Source of the DNA: Akkermansia muciniphila
Lineage (GTDB): Bacteria; Verrucomicrobiota; Verrucomicrobiia; Limisphaerales; SXTU01
Direction: 5' to 3'
DNA length: 64,000 nt
Assembly: GCA_945874145.1 (NCBI GenBank)
Contig: CAMCFN010000011.1
Coordinates: 1-64,000, forward strand
This document shows positions 9,100-18,688 of the stretch, piece after piece; the first letter of the stretch is position 1; every line of letters begins with the position of its first letter. Under the pieces are notes generated by a model, which searched no databases, was not told the origin of the DNA, and saw nothing but the letters and a program-made list of their open reading frames with translations. A program made the position numbers and the translations under genes.

Positions 9100-12000
9100 A
9101 TGGCCAAGCCCGATCCATCAGCCCCTGCCAGCCCGCCGCCGGACCTGATGACCAGAGGCATTGGCCTCGCCGACTTGTGCATCCGGCGGCCGGTGTTCGC
9201 GACGATGATGAACCTGCTGCTCGTCGTGCTCGGGCTGGTTTCCTTTTTCAGCATCGGCATCGATCAGTTTCCCAATGTCGAGCTGCCCATCGTCACGGTC
9301 ACAACCACCCTGCGCGGAGCGTCCCCGGAGGAGATGGAGACCAGCATCACCAAGCCGCTGGAGGAGATCATCAACACGGTGCAGGGCATTGACGAGCTGA
9401 CCAGTGTCACGCGCGAGGGGGTCTCCAGCATCACCGTCCAGTTCCTCTTTGAGCGCAACCGCGACGTGGCAGCGCAGGACGTGCGCGACAAAGTGAACAC
9501 CATCCTCTCGCGCCTGCCCGCCGGCACCGAGGCCCCCATCATCGACAAGTTCGACGTGGACGCCACGCCGGTGATCACCGTGAGCGTCAGCGCGCCCCGC
9601 GATTTGCGCGAGGTGACCTACCTCACGGACAAGGTCATCAAGCAAAGCCTCGAAACCGTGCTCGACGTCGGCTCTGTCAACATGGCCGGCAACCGCACCC
9701 GCGCGGTGCAGGTGTCGGTGGACATCGACCAGTTGCGCGCGCGTGGCCTGACGATTCAGGAGGTGAGCGCGGCGTTGCAGGCGCAGAACGTGGAGATTCC
9801 GGGCGGCCGGGTGGACCAGGGCTCCCGCGAACTCGTCGTGCGCACGCTCGGCCGGATGCGGGCGGTGGCTGAGTTTGAGGATCTCATCATCGGCAGCTTC
9901 GGCGGTCAGAACATTCACCTGAGAGAGGTGGCGAAGGTGGAGGATTCCGTGGAGGAACCGCGTTCGCTCGCGCGACTGAACGGCAACAACTCGGTGACGC
10001 TCGTCGTGCGCAAGCAGTCCGGCAGCAACACGGTGAAGGTGATCGACGGGGTGAAGGCGCGGCTCAAGGAGCTGGAACTGCAGGTGCCTGCGGACTTCAA
10101 GATGACGGTCATCCGGGATCAGTCCCGCTTCATCAAACGCTCGCTGGAGGAGGTGAACTTTCACCTGATTCTCGGCGCGGTGCTGGTGGCCATCACCGTG
10201 TTCGCGTTCCTGCATGACTGGCGCGGCACCATCATCGCGTCCATTGCGATCCCCGCGTCCATCATCGCCACCTTTGCGTTGATGCGGGCGATGAACTACT
10301 CGCTGAACAACTTCACCATGCTCGGTCTGGTCTTCGCCGTGGGCATCGTGATCGACGACGCGATTGTGGTGCTGGAGAACGTCCACCGGACCATGGAGGA
10401 GCGCGGGCTGGATGGCATCACCGCCGCCATCATCGGCACGCGGGAAATCGCCCTAGCCGTGATGGCGACAACGCTGTCGCTGGTCGTCATCTTCCTGCCG
10501 CTGGCCTTCATGAAGGGCCGCGTCGGGTTGTTCTTTTCAAGCTATGGCGTGGTGGTGGCGTTCTCGATCATGGTGTCGCTGTTCATCTCGTTCACGCTCA
10601 CGCCCATGCTGGCGGCCCGCTTCCTGCGGCACTCGGACAACGACAAGGAGCGGGAGAAAAAGGCGCACGGCGGCTGGCTCATGCGCCTGCTGGCGGACGG
10701 CTACACGGCCATCCTGGGCTGGAGCCTGCGGCATCGCTGGGTGGTGGTGGTCACCTCGCTCGCCTGCGTGGCCTCGCTCTGGTGGATCGTGCCCAAGGTG
10801 AAGTTCAACTACCTGCCGCAGGACGATGCGAGCGAGTTTGAAATCGCGCTGCAAACGCCCGAAGGGACGAGCCTGGAACGCAGCGCGCGACTGTGTGCGG
10901 AAATCGAGGCCGAGCTCAAGGGCATCCGCATGGACGGCCAGCCGGCCATCACTGACACGCTGGTGACCATTGGCGAGACCACCGGCCGCGTCGGCAAGGG
11001 CGAGGGCGACGTGACCATCGGGAACATTTACTGCCGCCTGCCGGAGCTGGGCGGACGCTATGAGACCATGACCGGCAGGACGCGGGCCTGGTCACAGTTT
11101 GAAGTGATGCGCCGCGCGCGGCAGGTACTGGCCCGCTATCCGGATATTCGCGGCAGCGTGCAGTTGATCTCCAACGTCGGGCAGACTGGGCGCAATGCCG
11201 ACCTGACCTTCAACCTAATCGGTCCGGAGCTGGACAAGCTCACGGAATACTCCGCGCAGATCCTCGAGAAGATGCGCGCCATCCCAGGCATGGCCGACCT
11301 CGACACCACGCTGGCCAACCGCAAGCCCGAGCTGCAAGTGCAGGTCGATCGTGAGAAGGCGAGCCAGCTTGGCGTGCGGGTGGCGGACGTGGCGAACACC
11401 CTGCGCACGCTGGTCGGGGGGCAGATCATCTCCAACTACAAGGAGGCTGACGACCAGTATGACGTGTGGCTCCGCGCCATGCCGCACGAGCGCAGCACGC
11501 AGGAGGCGCTGGAGCAGATCATGGTGCGGCCCACCTCGACGACGAATGACGCCCAGCTCGTGCAGCTCGCCAACTTCGTGACGCTCCGCGAGGCGCGCGG
11601 GCCAAACCAGATTGACCGTTTCCAGCGGCAGCGGAAGGTAACCCTCGTTGGCAATACCGTGGGTGTTTCCTTGAACGAGGCCATGACCGAGGTGCGCCGC
11701 ATCGTCGAGGAGATGAACCTGCCCGCGGGCTACTCGGTTTACTTCACGGGCCGGGCCAAGACGCTGGTCGAGACGGCGCAGAACTTCGCCATCGCCTTCG
11801 GGCTGGCGATGCTCTTCATGTATATAATTCTCGCCGCGCAGTTCGAGCACTTCGTCCATCCCATCTCCATCATGCTGGCGGTGCCGCTGTCGCTGCCCTT
11901 CGCGCTCATCAGCATGCTGGCGCTCAACGAGCCCTTCAACATCTACGCCATCTTCGGCCTGTTCATGCTCTTCGGCATCGTGAAGAAGAACGGCATCCTG

Positions 12001-12390
12001 CAGGTGGACTACACGAACACGCTGCGCGCGCAGGGCATGGAGCGCGAGGCCGCCATTTTGCAGGCCAACCGCGTGCGCCTGCGGCCCATCCTGATGACCA
12101 CCCTCATGCTCGTGGTGTCGATGATTCCCATCGCGCTCGGGACCGGTCCTGGATCGGGTGGCCGTGCCTCCATGGCGAAGGTCATCATTGGGGGACAGGT
12201 GCTTTGCCTCCTGCTCACCCTGCTGGTCACCCCGGTCACTTACGCCATTTTCGATGACTGGGGCAACGGCCGTTTCTTCACCCGCCGTCGTCGTGGTCCC
12301 GGCCCGGAGCCGGCAAAAGAACCGACGCCCTTGCTGGTGCCAGATGCTGGCGCGGCGACGAACTGTCTCGTTCCGCCGCCGGCGCAGTGA
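9100..12390 (+). CDS. RND multidrug efflux pump, inner-membrane subunit (AcrB/HAE1 family)
   Basis: 1096 aa, the family length (about 1030-1100). Two repeats each with an N-terminal TM helix, a large periplasmic loop and five or six further TM helices. TM4 carries the proton-relay aspartates (GIVIDDAIVVLENV, Asp419-Asp420). The start IRRPVFATMMNLLLVVLGLVS and the end GIVKKNGILQVDYTNT are family signatures. It exports hydrophobic compounds by proton antiport, together with the adaptor just upstream. The C-terminal tail is Pro/Ala-rich and non-conserved. Confidence 0.95.
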   Translation: MAKPDPSAPASPPPDLMTRGIGLADLCIRRPVFATMMNLLLVVLGLVSFFSIGIDQFPNVELPIVTVTTTLRGASPEEMETSITKPLEEIINTVQGIDELTSVTREGVSSITVQFLFERNRDVAAQDVRDKVNTILSRLPAGTEAPIIDKFDVDATPVITVSVSAPRDLREVTYLTDKVIKQSLETVLDVGSVNMAGNRTRAVQVSVDIDQLRARGLTIQEVSAALQAQNVEIPGGRVDQGSRELVVRTLGRMRAVAEFEDLIIGSFGGQNIHLREVAKVEDSVEEPRSLARLNGNNSVTLVVRKQSGSNTVKVIDGVKARLKELELQVPADFKMTVIRDQSRFIKRSLEEVNFHLILGAVLVAITVFAFLHDWRGTIIASIAIPASIIATFALMRAMNYSLNNFTMLGLVFAVGIVIDDAIVVLENVHRTMEERGLDGITAAIIGTREIALAVMATTLSLVVIFLPLAFMKGRVGLFFSSYGVVVAFSIMVSLFISFTLTPMLAARFLRHSDNDKEREKKAHGGWLMRLLADGYTAILGWSLRHRWVVVVTSLACVASLWWIVPKVKFNYLPQDDASEFEIALQTPEGTSLERSARLCAEIEAELKGIRMDGQPAITDTLVTIGETTGRVGKGEGDVTIGNIYCRLPELGGRYETMTGRTRAWSQFEVMRRARQVLARYPDIRGSVQLISNVGQTGRNADLTFNLIGPELDKLTEYSAQILEKMRAIPGMADLDTTLANRKPELQVQVDREKASQLGVRVADVANTLRTLVGGQIISNYKEADDQYDVWLRAMPHERSTQEALEQIMVRPTSTTNDAQLVQLANFVTLREARGPNQIDRFQRQRKVTLVGNTVGVSLNEAMTEVRRIVEEMNLPAGYSVYFTGRAKTLVETAQNFAIAFGLAMLFMYIILAAQFEHFVHPISIMLAVPLSLPFALISMLALNEPFNIYAIFGLFMLFGIVKKNGILQVDYTNTLRAQGMEREAAILQANRVRLRPILMTTLMLVVSMIPIALGTGPGSGGRASMAKVIIGGQVLCLLLTLLVTPVTYAIFDDWGNGRFFTRRRRGPGPEPAKEPTPLLVPDAGAATNCLVPPPAQ

Positions 12391-12392
12391 CC

Positions 12393-12873
12393 TTATTTCA
12401 GCCCCTTGAGCGGGTTGGTGTCGCCGAGCGAGGGCTTGGCGGTGGGCACGCGGCCGAGGATTTCGGGCAGCCCTTGCGCACCGCCCCTGCCGCGCGCGGC
12501 ACCTCGGCGAAGAGGCGGCGAACGTCCGTGCCGTCCGCCGTGGCGAGCCGGATGGCCGGGAAGCCGGCAAACGGCATGTCGTAGACGAGGCTGACGGGCG
12601 GCGGGGTGATGAGGCTTTGCGGCGCGGCCTGCCGGGCTGGAGCGCGACCAGCGGCATGATGGCGAACTGGTTTTGCCCGCTGCGCTGCCAGTTGTTGATG
12701 GTCAGCCGCAGTCCGCGAACCGGAGCCGCATTGATCGGCAGGGCGCGCGGGACGGGACCACTGGCAAGCAGACGCGCGGTGAGGTTCGTGTTCCACGCGG
12801 ATGCGGCCAAGGTGGCGGGGTGCGTGTCGTTGTCCGCCAAGGCCGCCGCCACGGTTGCGGAACGCGGCGTTCA
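12393..12873 (-). pseudogene. 5'-truncated, frameshifted gene remnant
   Basis: Three minus-strand frames read on from each other as one coherent protein end: about 12871-12640 (RLLASGPVPRALPIN, GLRLTINNWQRSGQNQFAI), about 12640-12480 (SLVYDMPFAGFPAIRLATAD, DVRRLFAEVP) and about 12480-12393 (QGLPEILGRVPTAKPSLGDT, ending NPLKGLK and TAA). Two frameshifts are needed. The upstream end stops at a TGA inside a palindromic repeat, so the 5' part is missing. I do not recognise the family. It lies between the convergent RND operon and the subtilase. Sequencing errors could explain the frameshifts but not the missing start. Confidence 0.5.
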
Positions 12874-12960
12874 CGCCGCTTCACCGTCCGCACGTCCACA
12901 GTCCCATCGTTTGCCCTCGTCCGTTCTCGGACGCTGAAGCGGCCTGAAGGCCGCGCTCCG
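12866..12960. repeat. Palindromic intergenic element
   Basis: Two small hairpins (GCGGCGTTCACGCCGC and GCGGCCTGAAGGCCGC) whose neighbouring sequences (CTTCACCGTCCG and CGGACGCTGAAG) also pair with each other, giving a cruciform of about 95 bp. One arm recurs at 33088-33116 with about 26 of 29 bases identical. It separates the decayed gene from the subtilase stop. Confidence 0.7.
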
Positions 12961-12975
12961 GGTCGGACTGCGCTG

Positions 12976-15621
12976 CTACTGCGTCCGCAAGTGGAAGAAC
13001 TGCGAACCGCCGTTGTAAGGCACGAACACCTCGCCGTCCGGGAAACGGCCCACGGCATTGGTGAGCGGGGCGGGGGCAGCGGCCGCACCGAGCCCGGAGC
13101 GCAATTCGTAGGCGCGCCCGGTCGCCGCTGGCCAGCTCACCCGCAGCAGTTGCGCACTCCAAGGCGACGCATCGAGGGCGAAGGGGAACGGCGAATTGAC
13201 CTGGTTTGGATGCGACCCAATAGCCTGCTCATGCACGTTGGAAAAGCCATCGCCATCCGGATCATCCCGCGGCCCAAAATTCAGCGAGCCGAGCCGAGCT
13301 AGTTCCCAATCGTCGTCCAGCCCATCGGCATCGGTGTCACGGATAGGCAGGCCGTTGAGGATGAGGCTGACGAAGTTCACGTTCCCGGTGCCCGCAGGTT
13401 CTTCATCGCCCACCTGGATCGTCCACGTTCCCACCGTGGATTCGTAGAAGTGATGCGTGCTGTAGTAAGTCCAGTCCGTGAGCGCCCCGCCCGACGAGAA
13501 CGAGTTGTAGCGCTGGAGAATGCTGCGGGTGCCGGACGGCGAGGTGAGCGTGATGCGCAAATCCCCGAGGAACGCGTGATCCGTCCGCAGCCGCACCCCG
13601 ACCTGCTCACAGCTCAGTTCGTTTGTCACCGCGAAGGTGTAGCGAGCGGTGTCCTGTTCCAGTTGCACGCGCAGGTTGTCGTTTGTCTGCGCGATGGCCG
13701 CGAGCAGTTGGCCATTGGTCTTGCCGATGAAAATGGAGGGGAGGCGGACGAAGTTCGTGAGGCTCATGCTCAACAACGCGTCGTTGTCATGGTTGTAAAT
13801 GATCGCAAAGGCGGCCCCGGCATTCTCCGCCTGCCTGAGCTTGTCGGAGAACGAAACCATGCCGCGTTCGATGAGCGCGCCCTTGCCGGTGAGGTTCGTG
13901 CCGAGCGGGCCGTCCGCCAAACCGACGAAGACCAGCGGAGCGCTGGCGGTGGGCTGATCCAGCCGCAGCCGCTCGCCGGGAGCTGTGTCCGGATGCAGGC
14001 TCTCGCCCGGCATCCAGCCGGGCAAGGTTTCCCCGCCCGGCAGCACTCCGACACCCGCCACGCGCACCAAAAATCCCAGGTCAGGAATGACTTTCGACAC
14101 CGTAGAGTTGAAGGAGACGCTCACCATAGGCGGGCGGTTGGACCAGCTCCGTGTCAGGCGCACCGCTAACCCTGCGTCCGGCACGCCAAAGCCGACATTG
14201 TGGCTCACGGCCAGCCCGGCGCTGTTCGTCGCCAAGTCGGGATCAGCGAAGTCGAAATGCCGCGCGGAGAGCAGGAGAATTTGCTGAACGTCGCGGATAG
14301 TGAGGTTCGTGTTGGCACCGAGCAGCAGCGCAGACAAGCCGGCGATCTGCGGCGCGGCAAAGGAAGTCCCCTGCGGACTGAGCGAATTGAAGGCATAGTC
14401 CGCCGAGTCATCCAGATAGGTCACGCCCCGGTTGTAGCCAAACGAGGAACCCGTGCGGTCCGTGGTGGGCGGCGCGTCCAGGCCGGTGTCACCCACGGGC
14501 GCGGCCACCAGCACCGGCGCCCCGGGAGTGCTGTAGCTCGCCACCCGGCCGGTGATGCGCACGCCCGCCGTCGTGATGACACGCGGATCGGCCGTGTAGA
14601 ACTGGTCGTTGGCATTGGCGGCGCTCTCCCGCTCGTTGCCCGCCGCCCGCACTATGACGACTCCCCGGCCCCCGCGTCCGAGTGTAAGCGCATTGGTGAA
14701 CCCGATCCCTTCGAGGGCGCTGACGCCGATCAAACCGGAGCCGCTGTTTAGCCAGCTATGGTTCTGCACTCCGACGCTGTTGGACATGAACTGAAACATG
14801 GTCATGAGCGCTTCCTCCGTCGCCCCCAGCATCTTCCAACTGGCGAGGCTCGCCGCCGGGGCCACGCCACTGATGCCAACGCCATTGTTGCCCTGTGCCA
14901 CCGCGTAACCAGCGACAGCGGTGCCGTGGTTGTCGAAGCTACCCAACTGCGCTCCGTTGGTGTTGCCGTTGTCGAAATTGTAGTGTGGCTGGCCGGCCGC
15001 CGGGACGAGGAAGTCCGGATGCGCTAGGTCCACGCCGGAATCCGCGATGGCCACCAGCACACCAGCCCCTTGAGAAAACGGCCACGCCGCCCGGACATTC
15101 AAATCGGCTCCCTGTGGCACCCCGTTGGCGTTACGGTTTTCCAGGTTCCACTGGTTCGGGATGAAGCGGTCGTTGAAACGCGCCGCGTAGGGGCCGGCAT
15201 TGCGCAGCGGGAACCGCCGCACCGGATGCGAGGCCAGCACTTCCGCCAGCGCCGCCAACCGCTCCGCCTCACGCGCGGCCGTCCATGCGTCGGGGGCCTG
15301 TAGCACGAACCATTGCGTTGCGATCTCGCGGTCCACCGTGAGCCGGGTGCCCTCGACCAACCGGCGCACGTCCACGCCTGCGGCTAGTTGGAGCGCGATG
15401 CGGCTGGTCAAATCCACCGTCTGCGCCGAGTCGTCCATCCGACGGGCCGCCAGCTCCGGCCGCAGCATGGCCGTGAGCCGGACTCCCAAGGGCAGCTCGA
15501 TGCGATAAGCGACCGGCTGGGGTTCACGGAAGCGAAATTCCACGAAGTCCGCCGCGCTGGACGCGGCGGCGAAGGCGAGGAGCAAACCCCAACGGGCCAG
15601 TTGTCGCAGGACGGACACCAC
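12976..15621 (-). CDS. Secreted subtilisin-like serine protease with PA and P domains
   Basis: 881 aa, signal peptide about residues 1-24. An N-terminal propeptide-like part precedes the S8 catalytic domain with triad Asp194 (ADSGVD), His232 (NHGTAVAG) and Ser420 (GTSFAAPQ); Asn329 (AAGNE) is the oxyanion residue. A PA-type insert follows at about 560-640, a proprotein-convertase P domain at about 645-755 (LRTDHAFLGDLRITLTSPSG, VGTWTIQVGDEE), then a calcium-binding type 3 repeat stretch rich in Asp (DTDADGLDDDW, DDPDGDGFS) and a C-terminal beta domain. It probably digests extracellular or cell-surface protein. It stands alone on the minus strand. Confidence 0.92.
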   Translation of the reverse strand: MVSVLRQLARWGLLLAFAAASSAADFVEFRFREPQPVAYRIELPLGVRLTAMLRPELAARRMDDSAQTVDLTSRIALQLAAGVDVRRLVEGTRLTVDREIATQWFVLQAPDAWTAAREAERLAALAEVLASHPVRRFPLRNAGPYAARFNDRFIPNQWNLENRNANGVPQGADLNVRAAWPFSQGAGVLVAIADSGVDLAHPDFLVPAAGQPHYNFDNGNTNGAQLGSFDNHGTAVAGYAVAQGNNGVGISGVAPAASLASWKMLGATEEALMTMFQFMSNSVGVQNHSWLNSGSGLIGVSALEGIGFTNALTLGRGGRGVVIVRAAGNERESAANANDQFYTADPRVITTAGVRITGRVASYSTPGAPVLVAAPVGDTGLDAPPTTDRTGSSFGYNRGVTYLDDSADYAFNSLSPQGTSFAAPQIAGLSALLLGANTNLTIRDVQQILLLSARHFDFADPDLATNSAGLAVSHNVGFGVPDAGLAVRLTRSWSNRPPMVSVSFNSTVSKVIPDLGFLVRVAGVGVLPGGETLPGWMPGESLHPDTAPGERLRLDQPTASAPLVFVGLADGPLGTNLTGKGALIERGMVSFSDKLRQAENAGAAFAIIYNHDNDALLSMSLTNFVRLPSIFIGKTNGQLLAAIAQTNDNLRVQLEQDTARYTFAVTNELSCEQVGVRLRTDHAFLGDLRITLTSPSGTRSILQRYNSFSSGGALTDWTYYSTHHFYESTVGTWTIQVGDEEPAGTGNVNFVSLILNGLPIRDTDADGLDDDWELARLGSLNFGPRDDPDGDGFSNVHEQAIGSHPNQVNSPFPFALDASPWSAQLLRVSWPAATGRAYELRSGLGAAAAPAPLTNAVGRFPDGEVFVPYNGGSQFFHLRTQ

Positions 15622-15694
15622 GCGTGAGCGAACACGAAAATGACCGCTTCCGCGAGCCGAAAGTCCCTGCGGACGCTCAGGGCTTTCCCTGAGT

Positions 15695-15749
15695 GCAGGG
15701 GGCCAACCTGCGTGCCGCCGGCCGCATGAACCGCAGGTTGGTCACCTGC
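15695..15749. repeat. Inverted repeat downstream of the NHL/subtilase boundary
   Basis: Arms 15695-15712 and 15732-15749 pair over 18 bases with two mismatches (core CCAACCTGCG/CGCAGGTTGG), loop of 19 bases. There is no T-run on either side, so it is more like a dispersed palindrome than a terminator. The gap 15622-15759 holds nothing else that I can see. Confidence 0.65.
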
Positions 15750-15759
15750 GCTCCGTCAA

Positions 15760-16806
15760 TCACTTCTCAATCCGCAGGATGCGGTTGTTGTAGCTGTCGG
15801 TGATGTAGAGCGTGCCGTCGCGGTGGACGGTGACGCCATGCGGGCGCGCGAGGTCACATTCCAACGGCGATCCGCCCAGCGCTCCCCTGCCCTGCTTCCC
15901 AGTGCCAGCCACGCGCGTGAGCTTGCCGTCCTTCGGCGTGAACTTACGGACCAGATGGCTCTCGGCATCGGCGATGATGACGTTGTCGTCGAGATCCACG
16001 CAGAGATGCTTCGGCCCGTTCATGGTGGCTTCGAGCGCAGGCCCGCCGTCGCCGGTGCCACCCTTCTTGCCGCTGGCGTTGACGACGGTCTTGATTTTGC
16101 CGTCCGGCGAGACGACGCGCAGCGCGTTGCCGCCGCGTTCGAGGATATAGACATTACCCTTCCGGTCCACCGCCACGGCACGCGGGTCGGACAACGGAGC
16201 TTCCGTCGCCACCGCGCCGTCCTCTGGGCGACCCTTCTTCCCATTGCCCGCGACGACGCGCGGCGTGCCGGTGGTGAGGTTCAGCTCGTGAATCCGGGTG
16301 AGGTCGGCGATGAAAAGCTTGGTGCCGGTGAAGTCGAGCGTGATGCAATACGGTCCGCTGCCGCGCGCCTTCTCGGCGGGGACGGTGTAGCCAGGCAGGC
16401 TCGTGACGGTGCCCGCCTGCGCATCCACCTTGCGCACCCGCCCGGCCCAAGTGTCGCCGATCAGCACGCTGCCGTCGGGGAGCACGGCGAGGTTGTGGGG
16501 GCCGTTGAACTCCGCCGCGAGTGCCGGGCCGCCATCGCCGGAGAAGCCCGCCTTGCCCGTGCCCGCGACGTGCGTGAGCAAGCCCTTGGCGTCCACTTTG
16601 AGTAGGCGGTTGCCCGAGGCCATTTCAATGATGAAGAGGCTGCCCGCGCGGTCGAAGTCCACGCCGAATGGCTCCTTGAGTTTGGCCTGCAAGGCGGGCA
16701 TCCCGACGCCCTCGGCAGTCCCGCCGGCGACCAGGACAATTTTCTCCGCGTGAAGCGACAGAGTGAGGCCAAAGGCAGCCAGCAGGAGGGACAAGCGCGT
16801 TTTCAT
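15760..16806 (-). CDS. Secreted NHL-repeat beta-propeller protein
   Basis: 348 aa with signal peptide (residues 1-20, ending LHA). The protein is built of NHL repeats: LFIIEMASGNRLLKVD, GPHNLAVLPDGSVLIGD, DPRAVAVDRKGNVYILE, GPKHLCVDLDDNVIIAD and RPHGVTVHRDGTLYITD each start a propeller blade, with two FSGDGGPA/GTGDGGPA linkers. Such six-bladed propellers usually bind ligands or proteins; some act as lactonases, but no catalytic set is obvious here. It may be transcribed before the subtilase (gap 138 bp, same strand). Confidence 0.88.
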   Translation of the reverse strand: MKTRLSLLLAAFGLTLSLHAEKIVLVAGGTAEGVGMPALQAKLKEPFGVDFDRAGSLFIIEMASGNRLLKVDAKGLLTHVAGTGKAGFSGDGGPALAAEFNGPHNLAVLPDGSVLIGDTWAGRVRKVDAQAGTVTSLPGYTVPAEKARGSGPYCITLDFTGTKLFIADLTRIHELNLTTGTPRVVAGNGKKGRPEDGAVATEAPLSDPRAVAVDRKGNVYILERGGNALRVVSPDGKIKTVVNASGKKGGTGDGGPALEATMNGPKHLCVDLDDNVIIADAESHLVRKFTPKDGKLTRVAGTGKQGRGALGGSPLECDLARPHGVTVHRDGTLYITDSYNNRILRIEK

Positions 16807-17033
16807 GGGCGGAAGATCTACTGTTGGAAGGCTTCCTGATCGAGGGGAAATTCAGGCGCGAACATCGCTGTCCACGCCGCGCCGCACGACCTTAAATCTG
16901 CTCCCCCGTGGGGCGTTTCAGCGACGCAGGATCGGGACGGAAATTTCCATTGCACCCGCCGGCCGGTTGCGCGCAGGATGCAGAGAGTTAGAAAAGGCGC
17001 TGCCCTTCCGCCCCGCTCGCCCCGGAGATTCCT

Positions 17034-18647
17034 ATGAAGCTCGACAAGAAACCAATTCGTCGCGCCCTCAAGAGGCCGACCCACACGCCAGCCTCCATTG
17101 CGACCGCGCTTGCCCACGCCCCGGCAGCAAAGCCCAAGCGAACCGCAAAAACCGCCACGGCGGCCAAGCCCAGCCAACCGGCCAAAGCGACCGCGACCCC
17201 GAAGTCAAAACGAACCGCCAGAGTCGCCACCGAGTCCCAACCGCAAGGAGCACCGAAGGCCGAACTGGCGACGAAATCCAAGCGACCCGTGCGCCATGCC
17301 CGGCCCGCCACCGCCACGGCGATGAAAGCCAAGCGACCCGCCGCGCCGCGCCCGGTTCGTCAGCCGAAACTAGACATCCCCCCCATCCTCCTCGCCGGCG
17401 ATGCACCCACGCGCGCAACTGTGAGCGGCCCGGGCCAGCGTTACGCGCTCGGACCGAGCGTGCCGCCACCCGCGAGCTGGGCGGAGACCGGTGGCGATTT
17501 GCCCGAATCTTACGGCACGGCCAAGCTCTGGCTTACCGCCCGCGACCCGCATTGGCTCTACGCTTATTGGGATCTCAGCAGCGAACAATTGCGCCGCTAC
17601 AACAGCGAGTCCGATGACGGTCACCTTGTGCTGCGCGTGTTTGAAAAAACGTTCGTCGGCGAACCGCTCGTCACACAGCACGTCCATCCGGAATCGCGGA
17701 ACTGGTTTGTCCACGTGGCCGGCGCCGCGACGAAGTATGTCGCGCAGCTCGGCTATTTCGACCGCCAGGAACGCTGGCAGAGCGTCGCGCTTTCCCCCGC
17801 CACGGTGACGCCGCCAGACAGTCTCTCCGATGACACCAGCGCGGACTTCGCCACCCTGCCGTCGGAAGTGCCCTTCGAGCAACTGGTCGAGATGGTCAAG
17901 ACCGTCATCAGCCAGAATGTGCCCCTGATGGAAGCGCTCGCCCAACTGCGCGCCGAAGGCCACGCCAACCTGCCCACGGCTGAAACCTTCGCCCCGCCCC
18001 CCGCCGTGGCGGATGCGCGCCCCAAACGCGGCGCGACTTCGGCCACACATGCCACCACCGTGGAGATTGCCGGCCCTGCGCCCACGCCTACCTGGACTCC
18101 GGCCCAAGCCCAGGCCCTCGCTGAAGTCATCACCATGGATGAAGTGCGCCGCGTGTGGATCGGTTCGCTCGAAATCACCGAGCTGATTCGCCGGTCCATG
18201 GTGAAGGAATTCTCGCAGCAAGCCGCCGCGCAACTTGCCGCCGCCCAGCAACTCGCCGCCGGCCAAGGCACGCTGGAGGCGAGCTCGCCCAGCAGCCCCT
18301 TTGGTGCGTTGGGCAGTCTGGCGGGAGCCATCGGCGGGGCCGGGCAACAGCACGGTTTCTGGTTCAACATCAACGCCGAGCTCATCATCTACGGTGCGAC
18401 CGAGCCCGATGCCGCCGTCACCATTGGAGGACGGAAAATTCGCCTCCGCCCGGATGGCAGCTTCAGCTATCGCTTTGCCTTGCCGGATGGAAAATTCGAC
18501 TTACCCGCTGTGGCGGTCTCCGCCGCGGGCGACGATCAGCGCAGCGCCGCACTGCACTTCGAGCGACAGACCTACTATTCCGGCGACGTGGGCACCCATC
18601 CGCAGGACACCAATCTGCGGCCGCCGAAGCCCGAGCACGTGGCGTAA
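17034..18647 (+). CDS. DUF4912 protein with histone-like basic N-terminus
   Basis: 537 aa. Residues 1-115 are Lys/Ala/Pro-rich (KRTAKTATAAKPSQPAKA-like), resembling histone H1-type or AlgP-type tails that bind nucleic acid. Residues about 150-265 form a DUF4912 domain (LWLTARDPHWLYAYWDLSSE, NWFVHVAGAATKYVAQLGYF). The C-terminal part (about 445-520) is another beta domain (ELIIYGATEPDAAVTIGG) common in such proteins. There is no signal peptide. The function of DUF4912 is unknown; the basic tail hints at DNA or ribosome association. Confidence 0.8.
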   Translation: MKLDKKPIRRALKRPTHTPASIATALAHAPAAKPKRTAKTATAAKPSQPAKATATPKSKRTARVATESQPQGAPKAELATKSKRPVRHARPATATAMKAKRPAAPRPVRQPKLDIPPILLAGDAPTRATVSGPGQRYALGPSVPPPASWAETGGDLPESYGTAKLWLTARDPHWLYAYWDLSSEQLRRYNSESDDGHLVLRVFEKTFVGEPLVTQHVHPESRNWFVHVAGAATKYVAQLGYFDRQERWQSVALSPATVTPPDSLSDDTSADFATLPSEVPFEQLVEMVKTVISQNVPLMEALAQLRAEGHANLPTAETFAPPPAVADARPKRGATSATHATTVEIAGPAPTPTWTPAQAQALAEVITMDEVRRVWIGSLEITELIRRSMVKEFSQQAAAQLAAAQQLAAGQGTLEASSPSSPFGALGSLAGAIGGAGQQHGFWFNINAELIIYGATEPDAAVTIGGRKIRLRPDGSFSYRFALPDGKFDLPAVAVSAAGDDQRSAALHFERQTYYSGDVGTHPQDTNLRPPKPEHVA

Positions 18648-18688
18648 CGCCCTCTCGCGGCAACGTGATCCGCTGATTCCAACCCGCC

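Noticed and set aside
11215-12387. Minus-strand open frame running from the decayed gene into the RND pump
   Set aside because: The part inside the pump is His/Arg-rich antisense sequence; only the portion up to about 12640 resembles a protein remnant.
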